From Proteles cristata cristata (Eukaryota; Chordata; Mammalia; Carnivora; Hyaenidae): a stretch of 64,000 bases of DNA. Both the position numbers and the translations under genes were made by a program. This document shows, piece after piece, positions 11,736 to 24,675 of this stretch (position 1 is its first letter; every line of letters begins with the position of its first letter). The notes beneath the pieces were generated by a model. That model was not told the DNA's origin. It did not search any database and worked only from the letters and a program-made list of their open reading frames with translations. The stretch covers positions 1,941,501 through 2,005,500 of the forward strand of contig JAESUZ010003883.1 of NCBI GenBank assembly GCA_017311185.1, written 5' to 3'.

Positions 11736-12205
11736 GCTTTTATTAACATGGAAATTGTGTGTGGGTGAGATTAAAACAGCCCTGATGTCAGGGGTTTCCT
11801 CTCAGATGGGGCAACCAAATGTGGGGCGGCCCAGTTGTGTGGGAGGACAATGGCTCAAGTGGGGAATCACCCAAGGCAGAACAAAGAAGATAGGAGTTTA
11901 TCGAATATACCACAAAAGAGTGGCAGGCAGGGCAGGATAAGGTGGAAACTATCAAGAGACAAGGTGAGGAGCTACAGTTAAAGGGGAAAAGTGAGGAGGT
12001 ATTGGAACATATGGAATTTTCCTTTTTGGTACCTATGTCCAGGTGTAAGTAACCCCTGGTTAGCTAGGGCTTATGGATGTTTTGAGGTAGGTCGCCTAAT
12101 GGGCCTCATTGTATTCATCCAAGGGGTTCTGGGTCGCTGTGGGCCCTTCTACCTTATTCAGGTTTCTATTCTTCAAGTTGGTTGCCTAAAAGTGGCCTCT
12201 TCTCT
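11736..12205 (-). mobile_element. Possible LTR, family not identified
   Basis: About 470 bp of GC-richer sequence between an AT-rich tract and an L2. The minus strand carries AATAAAA near its end (plus 'aggcttttattaacatgg' at about 11733-11750), as expected for an LTR read leftward. I cannot name the family and see no clear TG...CA ends or duplication. It could instead be unique sequence. Confidence 0.35.
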
Positions 12206-12210
12206 GACTA

Positions 12211-12610
12211 CATTCACTCACTCAACAAATATTCATTGAATACTTAACCATATGTCCAGTATTGTTCTAGCAGTTGTGAATATAGAAGTGAAAAAAGAGG
12301 CAATGTATGTTTTGTTTTTACCTTCACAAAACATACATTCAGATGAGGGAGAGAGGCAATAAGATGACAAATAAATAAAATATACAGTATGTTAATAGGT
12401 GATAGGTGCTAAGAATAAAAACAGACCAAAAAACCAGAGATATAAAGGTAGGAGGTGGGTTGCAAACTTAGAATAGGGACCGGGGAAGAAAGTTTTACTG
12501 AGATGTTGTTTGAGTAATGATCTGAAGAAAGTGAGTGAGCAACCCAAATGGGTAGCTAAGAACTTTCAAATGCAAAAGGACAGTAGTGAGGACATGCCTG
12601 GAAGAAGCCC
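12211..12610 (-). repeat. L2 LINE 3' end, antisense
   Basis: Starts with the antisense L2 terminus ('cactcaacaaatattcattg'), then 'agtattgttctagcag', an 'acattcagatgagggagag' block and 'aggtgataggtgctaagaat'. Order and orientation fit L2. Confidence 0.8.
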
Positions 12611-12920
12611 TAAAATTCTCTCATGGAGATATTGTGAGAATTCAGAGTTTAGTACATTTAACACAGTGAGGAAGGCAACAGCTGCATAAAAAGAACTCAG
12701 TACAGTTTACTAATGATTCGTAGTGCTTAACATTAGTCATTTTATTTAATAATCATTAAATGATATTTTTGCATTTGTTTTGAAATTTTCAGTTTTTATT
12801 CAAGGACTTGGAATCACATATACTCAGTTTCATGCCATTTAAGCCATTGTGTAAATAATTTCTAGTTTTAATCATATGAATTATAATGATATGGTCCATC
12901 TCCTGCTACATTTATTTTTA
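12611..12920. other. Unassigned sequence
   Basis: No recognised element. Confidence 0.3.
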
Positions 12921-13131
12921 ATTTTTTTTTTAACATTTATTCATTTTTGAGAGACCGAGAAAGACAGAGCATGAGCAGGGGAGGGGTGGAGAGAGGAGAC
13001 ACAGAATCTGAAGCAGTCTCCAGTCTCTGAGGTGTCAGCACAGAGTCCGAAGTGGAACTCAAACCTATGAACGTGAGATCATGCCCTGAGCCAAAGTCAG
13101 ACATTTACCCGACTAAGCCACCCAGACACCC
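12921..13131 (-). mobile_element. Felid SINE with target-site duplication
   Basis: Full-length minus-strand copy, tail at the left and head at 13131. Flanked by an 11/12-matching duplication: 'ctgctacattta' at 12903-12914 and 'ctgctgcattta' at 13133-13144. Confidence 0.95.
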
Positions 13132-13144
13132 TCTGCTGCATTTA

Positions 13145-15854
13145 AAGTTCTTGATTCCCTCCTTTATCCAGCACAGCAATATCTTACACATGACAAGTGT
13201 TCATAGAGCTTTCTTCATTGAATGAGGAAGTGAACATGTTATTTTTCAGTAACTATTTACAGTTTTTGCAAATTGGCCTCATTCACTAAACCGCATTTAA
13301 CTCTGTTTTCTGATGCACATTATAATTTGGAATGCCCTCATTAACTCATTTATTAATCTTTACAATTGTCTACAAGTGATCATTACTTAGTGTAACATAA
13401 ATATGGTGAAAAGATGCTTTTCATTTAGGAAAAGCAGTTGTAAGTTAGACAGCTCAGTCACGATTGTTAGTTGAATAAAGATCTGCAATGTTAGGCTGTG
13501 CATTTCAACAAATCAATCCATCTGTCCCTGAATTTGACTATTTTTTTGAATAGGCATGTAAAAGTTTTCAAAAGGTTGATTTTGCATTAACAAGAAATTC
13601 TAAAAGTACAGACTTGGCTATGTGTAATGTTTTGAAGCACTTTACCTATTTTTATTATCTTCCAGACACAAAGGAAAACTCATAAGGCCAAAATTAGTGT
13701 TGCATTTAAAAACTGCATAATTTACAGCACTATCTAGATGAAGTAAACTGAACATTTGTTTGACATCTTTGACATCTGCTTCACCCAACTAGACCCTCTT
13801 AATATGATGTTGGAATCCAAAAAAGACAAAGATAGATCTGTTTGACTCAAGTGAAAATTGGTTGAAGAATTATGACACGAAAACTAGCCCCTAAGGGTAG
13901 CTCTTCTGTAAAATTGCCAAGCTGTTTTGTTTTCTATTTAAAGTGTTTGACATTAGAAAAGTCTTCATGTTAGATAGCAAAAAGCTGAGAAACAGTTTAA
14001 ATAAGTTTGTACATTTTTAATGGTACTGCTCTGAGCATGGTTAATAGTAGTAGAATATGCCTTCTTCTGTGTCTAAAATTTCACACTAAAATTTAGAAAT
14101 TCTGTAGCAAATTATTATTAATACTATATTGCACTGTGAAACAAAGATTCAATTTTTTGCCACAGTCAAAAGACGTGGTAATGTGCAAATATGGTGACAG
14201 GACCAACCAACCATTTGAGACCATAAGGTCCGGAAAAAAATATTGTGGACCGACCTCCCTACTATAGAGAAAAGCTGCTTCTTAAATATGCATGTTACGT
14301 AGAAAACACCCATAAATTAGCCTTTAAGAGATGATCATCAATCCCAGGGGACCCAAGAAATATAAATTTTTAAGACAGGAAAGATGATTGGAAAACAAAG
14401 AGCAAAGAACTATGCAAATCAAGGCTGAAAGTGCCCTGAGAGATGTGAGAAGCACTGAAAGAATTTAGTCAAAAGGAAGAATTTTGGAGCAAGAAGGAAA
14501 AGAGTAAGGCTGAAATGTGAATGTCACAAAGAGAAGAAGCAATTCACAAGACACTTGATTTTGTATTTGCCAATCACTATACACATCTCTCACCTTCTTA
14601 TTCAGCCCATTACCCTCCCTCTTAATTGCACTTGGTCTTCTGTGATACTGCTCTCCCTGCCATACACTGTGTGTGCTCATCCCCATGTAAACCTGCCTGG
14701 TTCTCTGGATACATGCCCCCACCAACTTCCTCATTTGTCTCTTCCCCGGGGCCCATGGGAGCCTCTACTTTATTATCATCAAGGTCCCATATATCTTTAT
14801 TCTTTCACTTCAGTAGGTCTTCCACCTCCTCACACTGATTAAAAGCTTACTTCCGATATATGATACCTCTTCCTTTGAAGCTCTCCTAGGTATAGTCCTA
14901 ATCCTCTACAAATTTTCTACTGACTTGTCTCCTGGCTTTAATAATTTTTGAAACCCGTGATCTTAAAATACAAATATCTAGTTTTACTGTTTCTTCCCAG
15001 TCCTAATCACCTTCCAGACATTCCTCCATATTCTAAAGTTAATGGTTATATTACTGAATCAAAAATTTTCTTTCTCCTTATCCATTTTTTTGTATCACAT
15101 TAGTATTGATATCCATCAGACAGTCTTCAGAGGAACTTCATTGCTTTGTATCTGGTGACCTTTCTTTTCATTTCACCTCAGGTACTCACACATACCTGAC
15201 AGTATCATGACTCTGTAATTACCTAGAGATGCTCACCTTCAAGATCTCCAACTCTAAATATTTGCGTCAAAGAAATGTCAAAAATGCTGATTGACTGAGT
15301 GCTGTGGAAAGGCATTGGAGATTGGAAATACATTGGTACATTTTTTATAGATGAGGCACTCAGCCTCCACTTTGTGCATTTTTTAAAAATTCATCCAGAA
15401 TTTACCTAACATTCATTTTATGTGACATTGGCATATACTAACACAATCCAAATAGAGTCAAAAGAAATGCATGAAGAGAAGTTTATGTTGAGAAGTATAG
15501 AACTAAGAAGCCAGAATGCTTATATCCCGTTGTCAATGCATGTTTTCTTCTGTACAAGTCAAATAACTACTGCAAGTATGGTTTTATAAATACTAGAGGA
15601 ATCAGAAGAGGGAAATGAACAACAGTGCCTCCCACAATGGAATTAGGTAGTTTATATACCCATCTCCAGCCATGTTCTATGGACAGGGTAACATTCTTTT
15701 AGATTATGCTGAAAATCATTAATGTGACATCATTCTTTGGCTCTATTTCTCTCTTTATGTACGTTAGTTTTCAGCAGACAGTTACAAGAGAAGGGATTAA
15801 ACCAGTTGATTAGGAGACATCCAGAGAGCAGTGGATGAAGGCAGAAGCACCTAT
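13145..15854. other. Long stretch without recognised repeats or genes
   Basis: About 2.7 kb. I recognise no mobile element with confidence. 13240-14130 is repeat-free. 14550-15000 is pyrimidine-rich and could be a very decayed LINE. The 95-codon plus-strand frame at 14555-14842 has no recognised domain and no coding signature. Confidence 0.3.
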
Positions 15855-16025
15855 GTTGCCATTTCTTAGATGGGTGTCCTTTCCAAGTAATTTAACCTCT
15901 CCAAGACACTAACCTTCTCTTCAAATGTAAGAAGGTGTTAATGCCATCTTCCTCTTACTGATTATGTGGCCCTTTAATGGCATAGTGTATTTGAAAATGC
16001 TCTGTAATTGCAAAGCTTTATGAAA
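15855..16025 (+). repeat. Possible MIR fragment
   Basis: 'aagtaatttaacctctccaa' followed by a pattern like the MIR 3' half. Weak. Confidence 0.35.
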
Positions 16026-16167
16026 TAGTTATATACATATTTGTTTTAACACATTCCAAGCCAGAAAACATACTGAGATTTCTCAGTAAGACAAACACTC
16101 TAATTTCACAAAGATGATACTTATATAAAATTCTGAGGGTAGGCTTCTAATAGAAATCAGTAACACA

Positions 16168-16387
16168 GGGGCACCTGGGTGGCTTAGTCGGTTAAGCATC
16201 CGACTTTCACTTAGGTCATGATCTCACGGTTCATGGGTTCGAGCCCCGGGTCGGGCTCTGTGCTGACAGCCAGCTCAGAGCCTGGAGCCTTTTTCAGAGT
16301 CTGTGTCTCCCTCTCCTCTGACTGTCCCCTGCTCATGCTGTCTCTCTCTCTCTCTCTCTCTCCTCTAGAAATAAAAAAAAGAAAGAA
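16168..16387 (+). mobile_element. Felid SINE with perfect target-site duplication
   Basis: Complete copy with intact A box (tggcttagtcgg) and B box (ggttcgagccc) matches. Flanked by a 13-bp perfect duplication 'agaaatcagtaac' at 16152-16164 and 16388-16400. The 64-72 codon frames across it are SINE shadows. Confidence 0.97.
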
Positions 16388-16400
16388 AGAAATCAGTAAC

Positions 16401-16989
16401 CACAACCATTTTGTACTAATGCTGACTAAATTTTAATGCCAAAGGTTCCACTCATGGAGCCTCACCTATTTAAGATCTGTATGCTAACCACACCTCTCAC
16501 CGTTCTACATCACACAGTCTTTACCCCAGCGGGAGCTACTCTTTGCCCTCTTTTGACTTTGAATCTCAGTTTAGTCCCTTTACTTAGCTTGGCTTTTCTT
16601 TCAAACTACCATCCCACTTCTGCGTCAGCTGCCATCATACCCTCCCCTCCCATTCAGTTTCTTTCACTCTCAATAACCAACTTCATCACTTCTAACACCT
16701 CTAAAACTTCTCTGCAAAAATAAAAGTGACTTCCTAATTGTCTCCCTCAATACTCTCTTCCTCTTACTCACGCTATTTGACATTGCTGTAGGATGTGCTT
16801 TCTTCTATTTTCCATTTCAACTTCTTGTAGTTTTATCAACCTTTAATAAAACTAAAACTGACATTCACATAGAAGAATGAACAAGACTAAAAATCTTTGA
16901 AAGTGTCTTAAAATGTTAGTGAAAGCTTTCAAATAATTGCCAAATTCCAAATCCCCTTTTCATATCAAATTTGAAACTCCCCCATTTCC
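16401..16989. other. Unassigned pyrimidine-rich sequence
   Basis: C+T-rich on the plus strand, with a 95-codon frame at 16436-16723 that is low-complexity (S/T/P/L-rich). No domain recognised. Probably a decayed repeat. Confidence 0.3.
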
Positions 16990-17125
16990 ACAGTTAAAAT
17001 CCTCAACATCTCCCAAAGTCCTCCTCAAATGTCAGTTTCATCCACAAAGTTTTTCCTGTTCCCATTAATTACTCTCTCTTCCATAATCCCAAATTTTTAC
17101 TTTTATTGCAACATATAGCATACCC
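16990..17125 (+). repeat. L2 fragment, sense
   Basis: 'ctcctcaaatgtcagtttca' followed by 'aagtttttcctgttccc', matching the L2 3' UTR block in sense orientation. Confidence 0.55.
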
Positions 17126-18496
17126 AGAATTGGAGCATTTCAATTATGTATAAAACTGCCTTGACAAGCTTATACGGAGACCATGCAAACAAAATGCTTC
17201 CACACTATAAATATTCAAGAATGGAGTTTTAAAGAAGACACTAATGTCAGAGTGCACTAACTCACTGTGCCTTAGTCTTTCTGAACATCCTGTTATGCAA
17301 GAAATACAACAGTTCTTACAAGTAAATGAAGATATGAATCTTAAGACTGCAGTGGTTATGTAAATATTAAGCAACTCAACTCCGGATATTTGAGGAACCT
17401 GGGTTTATGGAAGTTGGAGATGAAGGTTTTAATCTGACCATTTTAATGAAAGCAAGTACAACTGCTTCTAGTATTTTAAGTTCACGACTGAATTGGAGTA
17501 AACAATTGTTGCTGGGACCAGTGAGATTTATTTTCTGTAAAGTTGACTAGCTTTTTTGGCCATTAGTCTTAAAATCATTTATGCATTATGGCTGAAGAAA
17601 ATAAATTGATAGGCTCATCATTCTGATTCTTGTGAACAAGAAGCTGAGAGTTTATGGGTTTCACATCATGTTTAAGAACTCGGGTTATAATCTAGTGCCA
17701 AAAGACAGACATAGCAAATGACTATCACATTCACTTGAGACTTCAGGATCTGAATTCATTTTGCACCTAAGTGCTTTCATTGGAAGTCAAGGTGGAGTTC
17801 TCCAATGCCAGAAATCAAATGATTATCCATATTGGAATTTACTATCAAGGGGAAGATACACTGACAAATGCTGTAGACTATGAGTCAATTACTTCACAAA
17901 GAAATAGTTTTCTTCTACTTTCCATTTCAACAATTGCTGTATCTGTTTATACTAGATCTATGCTTAATATAAAAGTTTACAAAATCTTTTTGATCACCCT
18001 ACTTTCAAACTCTTACTTATGACTCTTTTGTACATATCCCAAGAAAAACAATTAGTCAAATTTTTCAAGTTCACTTTTCAATTTTTTGCCATATGCTTTT
18101 ATAAACTACCATATGAATCATTTCTTGTTTCCTCCTTGCAAATTATTATAGAAATCATTTTGAATTTCTAAATGTGTGCTTGTTTTATTCTATTAAAGTA
18201 GATATTTATACTCACAGCTCATCAATATGTAGAATTAATACGTGTAACTAACAAGTATGTACAAGTTTAACTGACATAACAGTTTAAACAGACCAACACA
18301 ACAGCTTGTCTCTGCAGGATTTAATAAACCATACTTATCCACAGTGTCTGAGAAAACAGAAGAGACTCTGTTATGTATTTATTATTTTTATACTAAGTAC
18401 ATAAAAATAAATATGTAAAAGTAAATATGGATTCTATTTCTACTCCTAGGAGTGAAATGTGTAAACTGAAATGATAACTAGAAGCAAAGTTTAGTT
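17126..18496. other. Unassigned sequence
   Basis: About 1.4 kb AT-rich. Open frames of 76 and 83 codons have no recognised homology. Confidence 0.3.
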
Positions 18497-18513
18497 AAAA
18501 ACAAAGGCACTTT

Positions 18514-18735
18514 CAGGGCACCTTGGTGGCTCAGTCAGTTGAGCGTCCAACTTCGGCTCAGGTCATGATCTCACAGTTTGTGGGTTCAAGCCCCGTGTCA
18601 GGCTTTGTGCTGACAGCTAGCTCAGAGCCTGGAGCCTGTTTCGGATTCTGTGTCTTTCTCTCTCTCTGACCCTCCCCTGCTCACACTGTATCTCTCTCTC
18701 TCAGAACTAAACAAAACATTAAAAATTTTTAAGAA
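18514..18735 (+). mobile_element. Felid SINE with perfect target-site duplication
   Basis: Complete plus-strand copy. Flanked by a perfect 17-bp duplication 'aaaaacaaaggcacttt' at 18497-18513 and 18736-18752. Confidence 0.97.
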
Positions 18736-18887
18736 AAAAACAAAGGCACTTTTGCTTTTAGGTTCTGAAACAAGCCTGTTAAGGAAGTGAAATTAAGCTT
18801 AAAGACTAATTAATGATAGGCTAACATTATAAAATGTTGAAATGGTAGCAATTCCATTGAATTGAAAATTCAACAGCAAATACTCTG

Positions 18888-19095
18888 GTAGCAAGCAAAT
18901 TTGGGTTCAAGCCCTAGTTCTGCCACTCACTTGTGTAACTTTAGGGAAGTTCCTAGATTCTCTGAGGCTTTGGAAGGTTGAATTCATAGTGACCTTAATA
19001 GCTTTTGCTTTTGGTGGTGGTTATGAAAATTACATGAGAAGGGAGGTAAAGTGATAGGTAGAGTGACTCTCATGTAAATATTAGCTTATCAACTT
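18888..19095 (+). repeat. MIR
   Basis: 'tttgggttcaagccctagtt', 'ctgccactcacttgtgtaac' and the following 'tctgaggc' block are typical MIR. Confidence 0.75.
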
Positions 19096-19529
19096 GTCAA
19101 CCCCTGTCACTATTATCAACTTGTCAATATCTGTTACTATTATTACTGTCCTTTATTGTTATTAATACAGCTTCAATGAAGAAATAGTATACGAAATACT
19201 GCAATAAATACTTGAAAGTATTGTAGACATACTGTCATTGCAATAAGTATTTGAGAAACCTGCTTACAAAACAATTACAAAGAGAATTAAATTTTTTTAA
19301 ATATATATAAGTTTAGGTCAGGAAAGATACAGTTAAAACATTTGGAATTATTTCAGTAGTTTGAATGAAATAAAGACAGTTCAACAGCTAAGATGCAATT
19401 TGGAGATGTCAAAATTGTTGATCATACTGTAACCATTTATATGGGTTAATTAAGGTATTTGCTACCTTCATGGAGGGAGATGTATATGTTCTCTTAAAGT
19501 TTCTTAAGAAGTGAAATTGTGAGGAAGCA
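19096..19529. other. Unassigned sequence
   Basis: Contains a short local repeat of 'tatcaacttgtcaa' near 19086-19125. Otherwise nothing recognised. Confidence 0.3.
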
Positions 19530-19735
19530 GGAGCTGAGCATTTATTGTGCAAGAACTGTGCTGGACATAGGTTCCTCAGGAGAGTCCCATAAGATATTAC
19601 TGCCTATATTTTACAAATGAAAACCTGAGGCTCAAAATGGCTGAGCTGCTTGCCCAAATGTCACATAGCTGGTCAGTTGAAGAAGCCAGAATTAAAACCC
19701 AGGTTTTTCTAAGCCACAGCCCGTTGTTGTGCTGT
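19530..19735 (-). repeat. MIR, antisense
   Basis: Antisense series: 'tgagcatttattgtgcaaga', 'atattttacaaatgaaaacc', 'gctcaaaatggctgagctgc' and 'cccaggtttttctaagcc'. A well-preserved, nearly full MIR. Confidence 0.85.
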
Positions 19736-22474
19736 GTTCAGCTGTGTGATAATATAACTCCAAAGGTAAAAACCCTGGGTGTGAGAAGTAAAGTCCTGGA
19801 ATAATGAAAAAGTAAAGAAATGAAGAAAACTTTCGTGTTTTATTCAAATAATTTTTCCTTAAAAATTGGTTATAATTTATTATGTATAGTTCAAGACATT
19901 ACATGCTATTCAAACTTTCTTTTGATGTAGTACAAAACCTTGTAAACCAGGACTCCAGCATTATTAATATCCACGAGGTGTACATTCTGAAGTGTGATGT
20001 ATCTGCTCAGAACATAGACCTCTAACCAACTCACATTCACTGACTTTCTAGGTATAAGTCCTTATTTTATTGAATTGAATGTATCAGGCAGAAATGTATA
20101 ACACTTTGGAGATAAGAGATTTTCAGCAGCAAGTCACTAGAAAATCAACAGGATCAAGTATACTGCGTTTTTTTTTTTTTTAATTATCCAAAGATAGTTT
20201 ACAGTCTGTGTTCTTATAATTCTCTAGGGTCTCACTTTACATTTGGATGCCTAAACTCTCTTTCTAAGTGTCTGACATTATGTATGACTCTAATATTAAG
20301 TGGGATTATCCTGCACTTTCCTCGATAGGCAAGTGGAGAGATATCTACATACAAATTATCATATTAATACATAGCTCCTGGCCATATGTAAAGTAAACCT
20401 ATCTAAACCCTGTAGGGATTTTTTGGTAATTTTTCATTAATAATCCCTTGAGCAACTTTAAGTCCACTAAAAAGAATTCACTCTTGAATATTTCAATTAA
20501 CCCAATTAATTGTCATTTTTTTAATCACCTTAGAGTACTTCCAAATAAGAAAGATGGCTATTGTAATTGCTAGCCTCTCAAGAGTAGCTCACTCCATACT
20601 TCATCATTCATTCTCCAGGCTACATTAACACTTTCTTTCCAAGGGCTTGATTATAGTTTAAAAAGAGATAATTTTAGGAAGAAAATGTTTTTGAAGCAAT
20701 TCCTCTATTCTTTTTCGAGCCCCATGTTCAATGCCCCTCGGGCCAATTTATCCAAGAGTTCAGCACATGATCTAAGGATATAAAATAGTCTTGCTGCTTA
20801 AGCAAATGAGGCATTAATGCTGCTTTGTATTCCTGTGGGTGATCAGTGTTATATTGACAGTTCCCCAGTGCCTGCTGCCTGAGATGGGGGTTTGGAAGGC
20901 CGCCCTACGAAGGGCGGTGTGGAAGTGGATTGCGTGGGTGCACCATAATGAATCTGTTTCATCTTTGAATGACTCCATATGCTCTTGTAAAGCTACCAAT
21001 TCTTTCTCTTGCTTTTTTTTCTTCTCTTTTTAATGCCAAGACGAATTGATCTTGGATTGCTGTTCCAAACGCTGACACCACTGAATATGAAGGTGTCATT
21101 GTAAAATGAACCATAGCAAATTCTTAATAAGCAACCTTCACAGAGAGTTATAGTTTTTGACATTTAGATATAGACTTATCCCCCGGAAAGGAAGCTTCCT
21201 TCACTGAATGCATGCTTAGAGGAATAAGAAATAAAAAATAATTTGATTGGTATTAAATATATCTTATTCCTTGCTATATTGAGCAATTATATCATATGCC
21301 TTCTCTACTTCCATCTACCAAGAAAATTGGAAAAGGAATGATCTGAGATCAAGAACTTTATTTCTGAAATAGTATGAATGTTCTTAAAGCTAAAGCTTAC
21401 AGTGCTATCCAGAGGAGGTTTAAGATCTGACTTCCATGGGAACTTCCTTGAAATCAGTTGTTTTTGGAGGGAAAAAATTATAAAGCCTTTAAGAACAAAC
21501 ACATACTAGCAAAATAGTAACTAAAATGCACCAAAGGAATCATTTCAATCCTTTTCTAAAAATCAGTTTATCCCAGGAACTCACTTTCTAGATTAGAATG
21601 AGTAATGCTTAGAAAAGAAGTTTACATTTTGTGACTTAATTTTAAAAAGAGAATATGGCAATTTGATCTATGATGATTATTATAATTATTGTTATCTTGA
21701 ACAGAGAAAAGATAAATTTTCTAAATTTATCATTTTGTTAAATTCAAGCTTTTAAGTGTTTTTCTGAATAAAAACTCCTAAGTGGTCTTACTTTTAAAAC
21801 CTGCAAGTTTACGACATTTGATTAATTTATATTCTACAAAAGCAACCTGCATATTTAGAAGAGGCACTAAGCAGTCTGGTATAAAATTTGGTCTTATATT
21901 TCTAACTGTGAGTAACTTTTATATGGAACTCATTAACTTTATTCTTTATTAGAGTATTCCCAAAGAACAGTTATTATGTGCCACATCGATGCTTTATTAG
22001 ACTTTTTATTATTAAATTCTCATTTCTGCAAATGATTACTAATAATTAAGCATTTCAGAAAGTTTCACTTCTAGACGTATCTTGCACAATGTAATTGAAC
22101 TAATTATGTATAAACTGATTTCTTGAGAATAAATTCCATACAGCAAGGAATTTTAAGGAATCCTACATTCAGTCCTTTTAAAAATATGTAATTCCTTTTT
22201 ATAGTAATTATTATTTGAATACTTTTGTGTTTCCCCAAAATTTAATGAATTAGAATATCTAAATATCGTTCCTCATTAAATCCCTCATTAAATCCTGGCA
22301 TCTCTCCAGGTCCAATTTATCATTAAATCCTACTAATGGTACCTGGTAGATATTTGTCAGATCCATCCAAAAAGTGGAGAGAACGAATTAACAAATAACA
22401 AATAACCATATACACAGCAGTCTGCTTAAGAAATCAGACATTACAAATAAAAAGACTTGAATGTATTCTTACCT
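19736..22474. other. Long stretch without recognised repeats or genes
   Basis: About 2.7 kb. Includes a T13-like run near 20168 and a repeat-free 20640-21120 segment with higher sequence complexity and a GC-rich hairpin. 61-64 codon frames there run on both strands. No gene recognised. Confidence 0.3.
20899..20918. other. GC-rich perfect hairpin
   Basis: 'ccgccct' at 20900-20906, loop 'acga', then 'agggcgg' at 20911-20917. A 7-bp perfect stem with a possible G-U closing pair, in otherwise AT-rich DNA. Confidence 0.7.
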
Positions 22475-22975
22475 GATTCCCTCTCCTTTTTGTCCCTAGA
22501 GGTAACCTCTTTCCTGAATTTGGTGCTTTTCATTTCCATGCATGTTTATAAACTTGCACTATTTATTAATGTATTCATAAAAAATATCTTGTTCATTTAC
22601 AAATTGATATCAAACTGTATACATAGTTCTACAACTTGTATATTCTTTTTAACATTATGTCTTTGAAATTTATCCATGTTGATATACAAGTAGATCTAGT
22701 CATTTGCATTAACTGTTGTGCAATACTCCAATGTAGGAATGCATTAAAATGTGCTTATAATTTGATTGATGGGTGCCTATATTGCTTCCAACTTTTTGCC
22801 ATTCCCATAATGCTGAAATGAACAGTATTATACATATCTCCTTGGCCAAGTGCCCAAGAGTTTATCTGGAAGAATATACCTCAATTGGAAACACTGAGTT
22901 TATGGCAAGCACATCTTCAACATTATTGGCAAATAGCTGCCTAAAGTGTATCAATAGGTAGTGCCTCTAGCGATT
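22475..22975 (-). repeat. Ancient L1 (L1M type), antisense, part 1
   Basis: Antisense ORF2/3'-region landmarks in order: 'gaggtaacctctttcctgaa', 'atttccatgcatgtttataa', 'gaaatttatccatgttgata', 'ttgattgatgggtgcc' and 'gcacatcttcaacattattg'. It continues at 23290 after an interrupting L2. Short plus-strand frames here are artefacts. Confidence 0.75.
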
Positions 22976-22989
22976 TATGGAAGTAAATT

Positions 22990-23290
22990 TCTCATTCATA
23001 TTGTGTCCCATGTGGCAGACACTATTCTAGACACTGAGTATATAACAGTGAGCCAAATATATGAGACTTTCTGCCTAAGTGGAGCTTGCATTCAAATGTG
23101 GTAGAAAAGAAATAAATAAAATATATGGTACGTCAGATGGGAATAGTGCTCCTGATAAAAATAGAGCAAGGAATGAGGATAGAGACTACTAGGATGAGAA
23201 ATGCAGTTCTAAAAAGAAAGATCAGAGAAAACTGCACTGAGAAAGTGATATTTGAACAAAGAACTAAAGGCGCTGAGGGTAAAGCCATAC
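22990..23290 (-). repeat. L2 fragment, antisense, inside ancient L1
   Basis: 'agacactattctagacactg', 'aagtggagcttgcattcaaa', 'gcactgagaaagtgatattt' and 'gaacaaagaactaaaggcgc' follow the antisense L2 order. The flanking L1 is nearly collinear across it. Confidence 0.75.
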
Positions 23291-23865
23291 ATCCTCACTA
23301 ATACTTGCTAGTATCACACTTTTTAATTTGTGTTAAAGTAATAAGGAAGTGAAAAAATGTCTCCTTGAAATTTTTGGTTTGTTCTTTCTCTGAGATTGAT
23401 CATATTTTCATGTTATTTTTCCATTTGGGCTTTCTATATTATGAATTGCTTGTTAACAACCTATTTTTATACCAACTTACTTTCCTATCTTCCTATGGAA
23501 AGAGTTCATATTTTAGAGATACCATTCCTTTGCTGTTTTAATGTATTGCAAATATTTCCCATCATTTTGTGGTTTAACTTTTTGCTTTTTCATAGTATCT
23601 TTTCATGCAGAGAAATTCAAATTGTATTGTAATTTCTTTTATTGAATTTATCAATATTTTCCTGTATAGTTTGTATGTGTTTTGCCCTATTCAAGAAACC
23701 CTTCCCTATCATAAATATTTCTTCTAAATAAAACTATTAATTTTTGTTTCCATACTTGACCCTTAATTTACTTAGAATCTGTTTTTGTATATGGTGTGAG
23801 ATAGTGATCCACTTTTAAGTTTCTTCCATGTGGATAATTAGTTATCCTATTACTTTTTTAAAGTA
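23290..23865 (-). repeat. Ancient L1 (L1M type), antisense, part 2
   Basis: Resumes with 'catcctcactaatacttgct', then 'ttccatttgggctttctata', 'tgtattgcaaatatttccca', 'aagaaacccttccctatc' and 'atggtgtgagatagtgatcc'. The 78-codon frame at 23396-23632 lies within it. Confidence 0.75.
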
Positions 23866-24470
23866 CAAGTTATATCTACACTTAAATGTCATTTGTAGAA
23901 TTTCTTGACCATTACTGAGGTTATATCCCCATGCTATTTGCAGTAACCCCTATAAGTTTCCTCCTTAGAGTTTAAAATGATTTTAAATAATTGGCTATTC
24001 ATGTAATTACTTGTTTAATTTCTAGTTTCACCCTGCCTCCCCACCAAAACTATAAACTTCCCAAGGATATAAAACATGTCTTATTTAGAACTATAACCTC
24101 AGTTCCAACAAGGTTCCTGGTTCAGAATAAGTGACTATTAAGGAACTTATTTCTTCAATTAATACATAAACAAAATTCATTTCAATAATGAAATGTGTCG
24201 AGATTAAAATTGCACCAATATCTTATACCTTGAGTTTTAATAAGGCTGGAAGGATTCTCTAAAGATTCCAGGGGCATTACTTCTTTAGAGTTGAAATTGA
24301 GTGTCCAATAATCTTTTCCTTCTTCATAAAGAATATAAGTTCATTTCAGAATCAGTTACTTACCTCTAGTCAGGAGGAATATTAATGTTTCTGGAATTCT
24401 GGGCTATTATGGACATTTTAAATCCTCTCCTTGACAGTGTTTCTTCCATCTCATTTCCTGACTTTTTAAA
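23866..24470. other. Unassigned sequence
   Basis: The 'caaggatataaaacatgtct' to 'aacaaggttcctggttcaga' area (about 24040-24130) could be a decayed sense L2. Nothing firm. Confidence 0.3.
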
Positions 24471-24483
24471 AATAGCTGGGGGA

Positions 24484-24675
24484 AGGGCACCTGGGTGGCT
24501 CAGTCGGTTAAGCATCGACTTCAGCCCAGGTCATGATCTCACGGTTCGTGGGTCCGAGCCCTGTGTCAGGTTCTGTGCTGATAGCTAGCTCAGAGCCTGG
24601 AGCCTACTTCAGATTCTATAATCTATCTCCCTCTCTCTCTGACCATCCCTTGCTCACGCTCTCTTGCTCTCTCTC
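24484..24675 (+). mobile_element. Felid SINE lacking its A-rich tail
   Basis: Head and body are complete, but the element ends in the CT tract. The duplication 'aatagctgggg' (24471-24481; 24676-24686) follows at once, with no AATAAA or poly(A). Confidence 0.93.

Noticed and set aside
16168..16260. tRNA-like sequence at SINE heads
   Set aside because: A and B boxes are present, but the rest does not fold as a tRNA. These are SINE heads, here and in all other copies.
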